NCBI GenBank assembly: GCA_964036045.1
Contig: OZ038383.1
Span: 12,168,430 to 12,232,429, forward strand
Source: Eutreptiella sp. 'Long Island Sound 2002'
Lineage: Eukaryota; Euglenozoa; Euglenophyceae; Eutreptiales; Eutreptiaceae
Direction of reading: 5' to 3'
Length of the DNA stretch: 64,000 bases
Numbering within the stretch: the stretch's first letter is position 1; every line of letters begins with the position of its first letter. This document shows positions 25,902-36,277 of this stretch, one piece after another. The notes beneath the pieces are model-generated. The model searched no databases. It saw only the letters and a program-made list of their open reading frames with translations, and was not told where the DNA came from. Position numbers and translations under genes: made by a program.

Positions 25902-25970
25902 ACCCCAACATACATCTATCAAAATGATCAGTGTGTCGCGCTGATAATTTTGACACATGTATGTTGGGGT
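25902..25970. mobile_element. 67-bp fold-back element flanked by TA
   Basis: Two 30-bp arms pair with only three mismatches around a 9-base loop; the outer 14 bases (ACCCCAACATACAT) are perfect. Taking the ends at CCCC and GGGG leaves TA at both sides (25901-25902 and 25970-25971), as expected of a Tc1/mariner-type TA target duplication. It is too small to code for anything and could be a solo MITE or a fold-back remnant. Confidence 0.6.
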
Positions 25971-26236
25971 AAAAGACTTGCGAAACTGTTTCATCATCCT
26001 GAGGGTGGGTGGCCCAAGCAGAGGCGAGATAGTGCAGGCGCACTATGAGGTGGTACAGGCACACACCAAACACAAACCAGCAGGGGGTACAGGTATACAC
26101 GGTCACAGAGTGCGGCCACATACCAGGGGAGGGTACATGCACACACCATCAGGGGGAACAGTCACACATCATCAGGGGGAACAGGCGCACCGTCAGGGGG
26201 TACGTGCACACACCATCAGAGGGTGCAGGCACACAC

Positions 26237-26351
26237 CATCGGGGGGTACAGGCGATCAAACGATTTGTCCTTGTCCACAAACTCAACAATGGCCATCTCT
26301 GCCCCATCACCCCGGCGATGATTCATGAGAGGTGTCACCCGGGTAAAGTAC
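26237..26351 (-). CDS. exon-like fragment A of an unidentified protein
   Basis: It starts after an acceptor (TTTCTTGCAG|GTACTTTACC) and encodes a segment containing TPLMNHRRGDGAEMAIVEF and VDKDKSFDRL. It runs directly into a 23-bp minisatellite, inside which several GT donors exist. A further possible upstream exon with LREAMAGLSALKPEANAP lies near 26,550-26,650. The fragments may belong to one gene, but I could not build a continuous frame. Confidence 0.35.
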
Positions 26352-29300
26352 CTGCAAGAAAGCATCAGCAGCCAGGGGGTGACGTAAGTCACTTTCGAAA
26401 ATGTGGCTCATGGCTGGTCGATGGTCCAGCCGATCCACGTTCTAGACCCACACTGGGGACTGTAAGGGGATGTGGGTACACCCTGCGAACTGGGACACGA
26501 ACAGACAGCTCTAACACAGGGAGATGTGAGCAGACAATGACAACAGAGAGAGAGTGCATATTGAGGAGCATTGGCCTCGGGCTTGAGGGCACTGAGTCCC
26601 GCCATTGCTTCCCTGAGGGTCACGTGGCAGGGTTCCTTCGGCGCCGACAGAACTGAACAGACAATGACAACAAAACATAGGAAACAAGGAAAGACAACCA
26701 GAAAACCGAAGGCAAAAAGCACAGGGAACAAATCAGTGCCAAATTCCTTTGCCGATGACCTCGGTATGGGAGTTGTAGGCCTCTATGGTGCTGCGACCTG
26801 AGGGTGCACATTGCATTCGAAAGTGCACTACTGTTGCCACACTGGTGGCAGTCGCATGATTCACTACTTTCTGGCGAAACCAGTGTAGGTGTTGCGATTC
26901 ATACTGTGGTCCGCCGCCTTGCAAAATGTCCCTATGGGTGGCTGTGTCATGAACAACTAGTGTGTGGGGCTTCCTCACACACTGCCAGAACACATACAAC
27001 CAAAAGTTATATCACATATGCCCTTGTTGCCCACACTGAACACACGGGGGCCGCCGCCAGCCAACGTGTGACCCCGAGGGGTGTTCGACAGTTTGGGGGG
27101 CTGTAGGGGGGGGGGGACCCCCACCCCCCTCCGAAGGGGGGGGGGGACCCCACCCCCCCCCTTCGTTGACCCAAACCCAGCACCGTTTCCGTCAAGCCCC
27201 GTCCAAGCGCGCAAACAGACAAAGCTAACAAGACGTTTTGCTGCACTGCACCACTTTCAGAGCAGTACCGAATGTTGCCTTGAGTTCGCCCAAAAGTTAT
27301 CAAATGTCTCTTAGGCTGTCTTGGGTCAGCTCTCTCTCCCCCCATGTGGAACCCGGTTACCGACGCATGGTCGGTGCAGTGCTCTTAGGAACCGTGCATG
27401 CAAAACGGGTTATGCCGGTATCCACTGGCCGTACTCTTGGGGCGAGCACGCTTCTGCCGCCTAGGGGATCCCCACCGCTTCAGAGCGGGGGGCGGGATCA
27501 GAGGTGGCCCACAAGTGGGCAAGGTGGCTACATAACCCCTGCCACCTTGGGGGTCCCCACCGCTTCAAAGCGGGGAACTTTAACAAAAAAAAACACGTCC
27601 CTTAACGACCGCCCTGGCTAACGCTCAAACAGGCTCCCATCAGCCAGAGTCCGACCTGGAGGCCGGGTCAGGGTCAAAATCCTTTTTTGTGCTTTTCAGC
27701 CATTTTTGAATTCTCCACGAAATTCTGAGTATTTTGAGTACAGACACATAGAGTCGAACAAAAAAATTTCCCCCTGCCGTATGCCTAAAACAAAATCTCC
27801 GGCGCCTCTGGCGCCGACAAAGCACATTGTTCCATGCGACAATTTTGGGGTCCGTAGAGGGGGGGGGGGGGGGTCCCCCACCCCCCCCCTTTGGGGTCGG
27901 GTCCCGACTAGGATCGGCCCCCGTGACTGAACATCTGCTTTCATTGATCCTGTTCTGAATGTTTTCGTCGGCTTGTGCACATGCCCTGTCCCCTTTCCTT
28001 CTGCAGGAAGTGAACAATGAAGTCATCAAAACACAGCCAAGACAGCAAACAGTCCTAACGGGTGCATCATAATGGCATGAAAGACCGGGTTGGAGGCACC
28101 TGAGCTACTTGACTGCACTGCAGAAGGCAGGGGCTTGGTCCACTTAGGTGCTTTCAACTACGAAATCAAACTGCCCTCTTTAGCGTATGGGGCGACAACA
28201 CAGGAGGCTCTACAACACCTGTTGCTAGCAGCTGTTGCCAACCTCCAAGTGTGCGGTGCTCTCTGATCAACAGTGCTCAAGTATCAACAATCATCAATCA
28301 TCAAGAATACCCCCTGATGGCGTTGTCAAAGAGCAAGGAACTGAAGCATTGGAAACACTGTACTAATCCTTTGGGCATACGAAGACAGCTTTATACATCC
28401 CTCCAAAATTTGCCTACTGTCACCTATCATTTTCAGCAATCTACTGGCAGCTTTTGGTTTGGTATGCTGCCACCCTTAACAATAGCCTTCATGCTTTGCT
28501 TAGAATCGCCCCCATGATACCAATGCAACTCAAAAAGGGGTCTCAACCTCAGAGAGCCTTGGGGGAGGTGGGCAAGAAATTGTGCAATAAAGCTGGATTT
28601 CACTAAAATGCCCCAGGTGAATCAATTTACTGTACCATTGAGGTTGAGTCATAATAGAGTTTTGTGTCCTGCAAACATACTCTCTGCACAATAAAGGAAT
28701 GCATGTCTCAACGGCTTTGCCATGTGCCTTATCATCAACGCGTTCATCAAGGAAACAACAGCGGAGGCAAGTAGATGAAGCGTTGCAACAGAACCCAAAG
28801 AAGCATGAGCAAGATCCATCAACATTCACAGTAAAATAACATCCATTTTCCTATCATACTCATCAGTTGTATACACCAAAAAAAGTGACAGGTGCAAATT
28901 TGGGTCTGGAAAACGGTTGGATTTAGAAAACGGTTGGGCATGCTCTCAACCAGAAAACGTGCAGTGCTTATCCCACTGGCACACTCTGGGTGAACTATAA
29001 TGCCCCTTTTAAGAACAAAGGATATGGAGTACAGTAGCAAGCTGCGTATAGCAACTAATGATGCAGCCCAACGGATGCACGTTGACAGTTTCCAGGAGAC
29101 ATTTCCATAGAAAGGTGACCCATGAAGGTGGAGTGAGTTTGCCAATTGGTACTTCTGGTTTTGTGCATTTCAGTTGTGTTTTGTGGAGGCAGAGATTGTG
29201 GGTGGTTTGGGGAGAATGTGATTGTGGAAGGGAGGGAGTGTGTGTGTGCCAAAGGTGCTAGAGCATGCAAGGCATGCTGTTGTGATCATGTTGCAACCAC

Positions 29301-29374
29301 TGAAAAAGGGGCACTGGCACATACCACCAGTAGAGGCATGCAAAGGCAAAAGCACACTATCCACTGATACACGA
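26352..29374. other. region without a supportable gene; G/C-run hairpins and dispersed repeats
   Basis: G/C homopolymer inverted repeats lie at about 27103-27165 and 27858-27895. Two copies of a CCCCACCGCTTC...GCGGGG hairpin lie near 27470-27490 and 27556-27576, with a GGCTACATAACCCCTGCC copy between them. A member of a dispersed repeat family (about 27660-27840) resembles 2940-3050 and 3310-3450. No open frame in 28-29.3 kb is convincing. Confidence 0.45.
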
Positions 29375-29375
29375 T

Positions 29376-29530
29376 GATGGTTGGCGGTTGGCGGTTGGCA
29401 GTTGGTGGCGGATGGCAGTTGGCAGTTAGTGGTTGGTGGTGGTTAGCGGTTGGCGGTTGGTGGCAGGTGGCAATTAGCGGTTGGTGGCGGTTGCTGGTTG
29501 CTGGTTGCCGGTTGCCAGTTGGTGGTCCTT
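29376..29530 (+). repeat. degenerate (GGTTGGC)n minisatellite
   Basis: About 20 imperfect 7-bp units, mostly GGTTGGC or GGTTGGT. The G-strand has many GG pairs separated by short loops, so two-tier G-quadruplex formation is plausible. Confidence 0.85.
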
Positions 29531-31238
29531 GGGGGCTGTCCTTAAGCGCTATCCTTACCAAAACCCTGAATTTCACCAGTGGAAAATTGCGCCATATACT
29601 TTAACAGCGAAAATATTCCCTCAACTTTTGCTCTCAAAATTTTCTGTTTCTTGTTTGACACCATTGCAGTGAGCGAACCACGCCCTTTGCAGAATGACAT
29701 CGCTGCAAAAACAGACATACCCATGGCGATCAGCAAATCGGATGGGGAAATCTGCAAGCGCCTTGTCCACCTGTGACCAGAGTAAAGATATCCCAATGCC
29801 CCCACAAACTTAAGTAGAATTGTGTGCACAAGCCCTTCTCCCAAACTAGTTGAAAAGTGACGACTGGGGGGCACTTGCATTGGTGCACAAAGTGCATTGT
29901 TTGAGGCGATTGTTCTGAAGAGGCCCACATAATGGCGCCATGGGGCAGGGACCCAGACTGGAACAATGAATGTGTCTCATATGGCAGCCTCCCCAAAATT
30001 CGGCAAACAAAATGAGTTGTTGGAACAATTCGGCGAGGAAAAAACATTGAGCCGCCAGAAGAAATCGGAAAAAATCAGTGAAATTCGGTGGAACATGCAC
30101 AACTATGTGCGGGCATGCAACCAAACCACAGCACAACAACACAAGACGGCAAATTGCATCGGACCTCTTGAAAACTTTTGATGAATTTTGACCGTGTTAT
30201 GTTATGCAAACCTGTTTGGATGTGTTTCACATTGCTGTCCCCCCTGTTCTTGTCAATTGTTTTGCCGCAGCATTTGCAGTGCTTGCCATTGCTGTTGCAC
30301 AGCCCATGTTTTTTTCCAAATTCTATTGCCTTCCGGCAATGCACCTTGAAGAGAGAAAAAATCGGATGTTTGAAAAATTGTCAAGTGCCAACGAAACAAG
30401 CAATTTTGGGGCTTTGTGGGGCCCATGGCCAGGGCTATGCGCCTAACAGCCACAAGCACCTGTATTGTCACCAAATGATCACCCAAAACCATCCTAGGGG
30501 CGACAAAAGGGTTTTCGAAAAGTCAGATTGTCGAAAACTTTCGGTGCTATTCAGCTGCTAAACAACTATTTTGGGTACAACTCCTTTTATCGCCTTTAGG
30601 CCTATGTGCAGAGAGGAGCGAAGGTTGGGGGCCGATCAGCCTAAAGAACAGCTATTTTGGGGCTTTTGGGGGGCCCATGGCCCGGGCTACATGGGCCTGA
30701 CAGCCACTACGTGGGTCCCCATGGGCGCTCAAGTACACGTATTTTCACGAAATGATCAACCAAACCCATTCTAGGGGCGACAGAAGGACTTCTGGAAAAA
30801 ACCCTCCAATTTCAAAAAAACTTTCAGCCGACGCATGCAAGTGTGAAAGTGCCAAGTCCTCACCAACAAGGGGCTATATGGAGGGCGGGGGGGGGGGGGG
30901 GGGGAGAAAATGTAACTCATACAAAAAAACGCCACATCCTAAAAAAATTGTTTTTTTTTGCAATATGCACACTTTCCGGTTCCGTACGGCACCTGGTAGC
31001 GACCTTAACAATGGGACACCTAGTCCACAAAGCACCAATTAGTTGGTTTCGATATAACATAGTATCACATAGTGTAATCGTACCTATAATTGGGACTTCA
31101 CACTAGAAACAAAATCAGGCTCAAGAAAAGACCCCCGATATGGCCAACATCAGTGTACCGGCATTGGGAACAAAATCGGGTGTCACCAAAAAAAAAAGAG
31201 AATTGAGCAGAGCCATAGCCAACATTAGTGCCAACTAC
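29531..31238. other. region without a supportable gene; local tandem duplication
   Basis: Contains a diverged duplication, 30402-30535 and 30652-30800. Shared words are ATTTTGGGGCTTT, GGGCCCATGGCC and CTAGGGGCGACA. There is also a long G run near 30887-30903. No frame has a recognisable product. Confidence 0.45.
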
Positions 31239-32275
31239 TTACAAGCAATCACAAAAGACACGCTTGAGGATCAAGTCGGCCTTAGTATCTGTACTTCTTG
31301 GTTTGCCTGCCTCCGTGGGATTCTTTACGCACATCCCAAAGATATTTTTTTGAAGTCCTCTTGCAACTTGCTGCAAAATTGTTGGTCATTGTATGTTTGA
31401 TCATCGGCACCGGGGGGGTATCCGGGAGGCACCGTATACCACTTGCGACAGATCCATACACTAGGACAAGTGTTGTCAGTAGCATCATTGGCATGGTTGG
31501 TGCTCTCCGGCAAGGGTGCGGGGTCACAAAGTGTGGTGTTGGGAAGGAACGGGGTTGGCTCAGCTGCAGTAGGTTTGGTGCCCTGTGGCAACGCCGCAAG
31601 GTCACTAGGAGTGTCGTTGGGGAGGGACGGGGTTGGCAACGCAAAAGCATCAGCCAACACGGTGCCGAAGGTGGAAGGAGGGTCAACCTCCTCAACACCC
31701 CCCACTGGGGGTTTGAATAACCTACATAGCGCAATCAGCATTCACGACGCTCAACACGTACGGCACAAAGCCTTTTGGCATTGGGGTGAAATGAAGATCA
31801 GTAAGAGGAGCATGATGGTCGGCCACCTCCATAATAAGGTGTAAGACATGAAAACCACAAAGACCAAGCATCACCTTGGAAACCTAAAGCTTTGTGCTTG
31901 GTGGCCAAATTGAGGGCTTTGGGGCCCTTCAAAAAAGGGCACATGAATGAAAATTCTTTTGAGCCCAGGGGGTCCCCAACCCAAATTGTGAAGCGGCTCA
32001 ACGGCCTACGACGATCGAGGGGACTCGTAAACTAATGCAGGCCCTTTTTATGATCACCGTTGACCAAAAAAATGTGGCGGCGGCGCCAAGCCACATTATG
32101 ACCAGGCGTGCCAGACGCGACATCTTGAAGATGTGTGCCGGACTCGACCTTCGCCATCGACCTGGTGAGGTTCCGAAGGTACAAGATGGCCATGGTCAAT
32201 GCACGTGGCTCATCACTTTCTATGTGGTAACATTCTTGAGCCAAAAAAGCCACAATGTCCTTGTCCGTCAACCAA
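31239..32275 (-). pseudogene. C48/Ulp1-like cysteine peptidase, decayed copy 1
   Basis: Read on the minus strand, the copy starts with WGWLTDKDIVAFL (the WL-x-D start of Ulp1-type domains). It reaches GDHKKGLH at the catalytic His (32035-32037), where the family Trp has become TAG (32032-32034). It continues through GDPLG (likely catalytic Asp, 31972-31974) and ALGFQGDAWS (oxyanion Gln, 31876-31878). A 1-bp insertion shifts the frame just before the catalytic Cys (31857-31859), after which CGFHVLHLIMEVADHH and TPMPKGF follow. A Pro-rich linker, CPSVWICRKWYTVPPGYP, and TDTKADLILKRVFCDCL with a final stop come after two more frameshifts. The same order occurs in copy 2 (40330-41262), which is how the frames were matched. 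C48 peptidases cleave ubiquitin-like conjugates and are often carried by DNA transposons. This copy cannot make an active enzyme. Confidence 0.75.
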
Positions 32276-32560
32276 CCCCAACTAGAGGGCCACACCGAAG
32301 CACGGGATCCATCACCCCAACTCAGGGGGGGACACCAAAGTGTGGGAGTCCATCACTCCAACTCGAGGGGCCACACCGAAGTGTGGGAGTCCACCATCTC
32401 AACTTAAGGGGCCACACCAAAGTGTGGGAGTCCATCGGCCCAACTCGAGGGGCCACACCGAAGCGCGGGAGTCCATAGCTCCAACTCAACGGGCTACACT
32501 AAAGCGTGGCAGTCCATTACCCGAACTTGAGGGGCCACACCGACATGTGGGAGTCCAGAA
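32276..32560 (+). repeat. 41-bp minisatellite, 7 units, related to the 48-bp satellite
   Basis: CCACAC-like blocks recur at 32290, 32330, 32371, 32412, 32453, 32494 and 32535, a period of 41 bp. Each unit has CCAACTC, GGGGCCAC, a 4-base loop such as CGAA, GTGTGG and GAGTCC in the same order as the 48-bp satellite at 41263-64000. Relative to that unit it lacks about 7 bases. The repeat joins the C48 pseudogene copy 1 on its N-terminal side. Confidence 0.85.
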
Positions 32561-32635
32561 ACCCAACAATCAACAAAATTAGAAGCAATGGTAGGCCCTC
32601 TAATTGGATTTTCACCATCACTTTACGTGCTACAT

Positions 32636-32760
32636 TTTTGCTATCAGCACGTGTAATTCTCTTTTGCTGTCGGCGCGTGTCGCTTTTTTTTTTTGCTGTC
32701 GGTGCGTGTAAATTTTTTTTATTTTCAACGAGTGTGCGGAAAAAAAATCGCCGCATCATG
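32636..32760 (+). repeat. T-tract minisatellite, about 29-bp units
   Basis: Three to four units combine GCTGTCGGCGCGTGT-like words with runs of 8-12 T, followed by GTGTGCGGAAAAAAAATC. A related GTGTGCGGAAAA stretch occurs at 33459-33475, inside a fold-back region (33448-33568) whose ends are GTTGTCAC and GTGACAAC. Confidence 0.55.
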
Positions 32761-35619
32761 TATTTGCCACAAATAGTAGCAAAAATGGCTGAAAAGGGGA
32801 TAAACTGCATAAAAAGCGCTCATCCCACTCCACCCCATACAAAACCCATGGAGTCAGGACCCGGAAACACTTTTTCAGCTCAAAATCGAAAAAAACCAAA
32901 AGATTCATGATTTTCAACCCAAAGAAAAAGGGGGTCCTTTTTTGACCCCCCCCCCCCCTGTGTAGCCTTTGGAAATTGAGCATACCCCCTCCACCTGCGG
33001 AATAAATCATGCTGCAGCATGCCGCACCTGCCCAGATATCCTGGGGATTGAGGTGCTTGCACGCCAAAAATGGTGCCAAGAGTCTTGAGAAGGGTGACTG
33101 TGGATGACCGCGGGCAGAAACTTTGGAAAATATGGGCTCCCAAGGTCTGGTACCAGATGTTTAACCCTTGAATCATCATTTTGGGACAGAAAATGATCCC
33201 CCAATGAATTTTTCGATTGCGACCCCCCTACCACCCCTGTACCCAGGTACCCCTTTTGGGGTCTGTGTGTGGGGGGGAGGGGGGTCAAAACTTCGTGCAT
33301 TTGTGGCCGCTGTGTGTTGATTCAAACATACGTCCTGAAAATATAGTTTCTTGTACATGGACCTCCTAACCAGTGGCTGGGGTCCCGGGTCCAAACTGCG
33401 GGTACCCCTGGTCGCCCGTGTATGTTGTAAGTCGTGGCATTTTTTTTGTTGTCACCGTGTGTGCGGAAAAAAAAAATCACCGTGTTGTGTAATATTTTTT
33501 CTGTCAGCGTGTGTAATGTTTTTGTGGTACACCACGTGACAGGAAAAAAAATTACACGACGTGACAACAAAAGAACAAAGAGTACACCAGCGGCCTAGGA
33601 TTTCTGAATGTCAAAGAATTCGTCCTTTCTTTGTGTGTCTCTGCCCACTTGTTTGATGTCAACTCCCATTGCAGCACCTACTGATGGCGGGTTTGAGCCA
33701 CAACAAACAGGACTACTGAAGACTGTTTGCAGTGGGCTGTTGCGAAATGTATTGGGGAGCACCCTGAGCCTTGTGCCGCCCCATGCTGCATATCCCCCAC
33801 CTACAAAATCTGGTGCTGTGGCATGCTGCCGCTTGCTGCGGCTGTGGGTGTGCACGGTTTTGGCGGCTTGAGTTGCACTGTTGTTTCAGGTCAGAACTGC
33901 TGGAAGGACTGGGTCAACAAAATACTGAGTTGGCTTGACCCCATGGACACAAAGATCACAAACTGCTGCCTCTTCCCTTAAATCAACGTGCTTGGGACGG
34001 ACCAATGCTTTGTTTTCCCCACTGCCACTCAGATCATGCAGAGATGATGCAGAATCTGAAGCGAGGCCACCCTTTTCAACGCAAATGCATGAATGAGAGT
34101 TTACAAACCTCTGAGGACAAACATGACACAAAGCGCACAAAAAACACAGACCAGCAATGACCCAGACGCAAGCATCTAGTGCAAACTCTCTGATTGATCT
34201 CAGAATTGGGCAAACGAATTAAAAAAAAAACGAATAAGTAGAGCAATTCAGGGAAAATTCAAGAAGCTCTGAGTTGGAGCAACATGCGTAAAATTGGTGG
34301 CCAACTTGGGGAGAGGCTTGCGTACAGTCCATGCACTTTCTTACATGTCAAGAAGTTGGTAACATCTCATGCAGCACGATGGTGAAATGCATGGGCAGGA
34401 GAAAGAGGGTAACAGGTAGGGGACAGGCGGGCACAGTATGGCATAGGGGCAGACACAGTGGTGTAAGCAGGAGGAATGCCAAGGGGACCAGGGGCAGGGT
34501 CATAGGGCAGTTTCAGAGGTGCATACCACGTGATCTTCAGTGACCCTTTCTCGGAGCTTTTCCCGAACCTTTGGACCCCCACGCTTGCACTGCAATGCAA
34601 CATGTGAAATGCAACCAACCCCCATGTGCTCCATGCCCAGGTGTCAATGCACATGCACGTTCGAACACACACACACACACACACAGACGTATTTGCAAGG
34701 TAGACAGCCACTCTGTAGGACATGCCACTTGGGCAACCATTCCATCGCAGTAACCAACGCAGCAACCCCTGTGGCGTGTGTGTTGTGCATTGGAGGCAGT
34801 CAGGCGTCGTGCTGGACATTGGGTAACCCCACTCTGTGCAATATGAGAAGGAGCAAAACTCTTGGTCCGTTGCGAGGTGGGTGGTGAAGGTCATCAGACA
34901 ACATTGGTTGGGACATTGGCTGTGAGGATTACGTTGAGGACATGAACATGAACATGGATATGATGGGTCTCGCAGAAAAGGCCCAACAGTCCATGAGCTG
35001 CAAATTGGGTGACGGTGTATCATGTGGGTGTGCAACATGCGACAACAATACCAACGTATCATAGCAAGAGGATCTTGCACCCCTCGGCTGCTTCATCAAG
35101 CCCAAGTCCAGTACAACAGTGCCACCTCCTCAGGGGCCCCACGCAGCCACAGCCCAGCACAACAGCAAAGGCTCTGGGAAGTTGCAGTCTGACATCAGCC
35201 ACAACAACAACAACAACAAAGGGATATAATGCGCACGTATGTTGTGCCACCTTTGTTTATTGTGGTGAAAAGTGAGTGAGCGCATCGCATTGCAGTAACA
35301 CAGGCAAGATGGTAATCTTGCATTTCCATTTTTGTCATCACCCATGGCAATAATCAACGTGGCAACCCATGGGCATTAGCTAATCAGGCGTCATGGTCAC
35401 CATTGCAGTAAACACTGTTGCATTCCCAATGCATTAATTGTTGGTGTGTTAGGTCTGGTAATCATATCTCGCAATACCCATTGCGGTATCCAACGCAACA
35501 ACCGTATTTCCTCATACAGCCCAGTCATGGGCCACTTGTAAGTGCATGGGTTATTGGCACCTCCCCCCCAGCCCCCAGCCCCCCCTTAAATGACAGGGTC
35601 ACAAGATAATTTATATGAT
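32761..35619. other. region without a supportable gene
   Basis: Contains the T-rich fold-back 33448-33568 and an (AC)n tract at 34665-34685. Frames of up to 237 codons (34367-35080, minus) are Cys- and Thr-rich with no domain and run through the microsatellite, so they are not called. Confidence 0.4.
34665..34685 (+). repeat. (AC)n microsatellite
   Basis: About ten perfect AC dinucleotides. Confidence 0.9.
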
Positions 35620-35625
35620 GGCATT

Positions 35626-35927
35626 TCAACCAGCCCTGGAGGCAAAGCGAAATGGTGGAGGCTCTGTGACTACCTCCACCGCGAGCAAGGTTAGGTCTGT
35701 GCATGTGAGGGCCAAGGACGTGGTGTGCATGGATGCAGACAAGCTCGACACTGACCGATTCCGACCCACCGATTCTTCATTGTCTGAGGGGATGGTCTTC
35801 GTTTCATCCGGCATGCCCTCCTTGCGTGTAACATGGCGGAGGTACACCAGTTTTCACTTGGCCTTCTTGAGCCGCACATGCATGTCCTTGTACTCACCCT
35901 CCGGGCGCACCTCCAATCTCGTGACAA
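35626..35927 (-). pseudogene. coding-like remnant, unidentified
   Basis: A minus-strand frame reads TRLEVRPEGEYKDMHVRLKK, hits TGA at 35854-35856, then continues in the same frame as KLVYLRHVTRKEGMPDETK and SDNEESVGRN to 35626. The composition is charged and coding-like on both sides of the stop, which suggests a decayed exon. The family is not recognised. It lies downstream of the fragment at 36278-36877 on the same strand and may belong to the same former gene. Confidence 0.35.
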
Positions 35928-36277
35928 TGGTAAAGAGACACCGCCCCCCCCCCCTTAAGTTGGGCTCGTTAGATGCCATACCTCGGAATGTAAAGGTGTG
36001 GCATGGCCCCTTGGCAGCAGCACTTCAGGAGTCTTTGTGCTCAAACCGCACAACGCCTGCTGCTTCCCTGCTAGCAGTCACGAAACATCAATCTTTCCAA
36101 CTATTTTTGAAGTCTTGTTGTACGTGTAAAAAAAGGTTGAGGCGTTCAGACGGAGTGACTCTTTGCCTGTAGAACCCTAGTACCCTCGTGTTCGGGTGGT
36201 CCCCCAGTCCGGTTGGTCACCTGGTTTGGTTGTGTGTCAATTTGGTGGAGAGGTTCATGCATTTAGACGCGGTGGTG

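Larger units (their letters stand above)
25090..26250 (-). repeat. 23-bp minisatellite clusters inside putative introns
   Basis: Units close to GTGTGTGCCTGTACCCCCTG, read on the minus strand, occur in clusters at about 25090-25200, 25640-25765 and 26035-26250. The clusters fall between the exon-like fragments C, B and A, so the same repeat appears to occupy at least two successive introns. Units vary by several bases, and the 25.1-kb cluster contains a long G run (25159-25175). Confidence 0.65.

Noticed and set aside
32235-32253. Match to the dinoflagellate spliced-leader sequence (16 of 19 bases, minus strand)
   Set aside because: It lies inside the C48 coding frame and misses three positions of a normally invariant sequence. 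It is probably chance and not enough to assign the organism.
34367-35080. 237-codon minus-strand frame
   Set aside because: It passes through a CA microsatellite and has Cys/Thr/Pro-rich composition without a domain.
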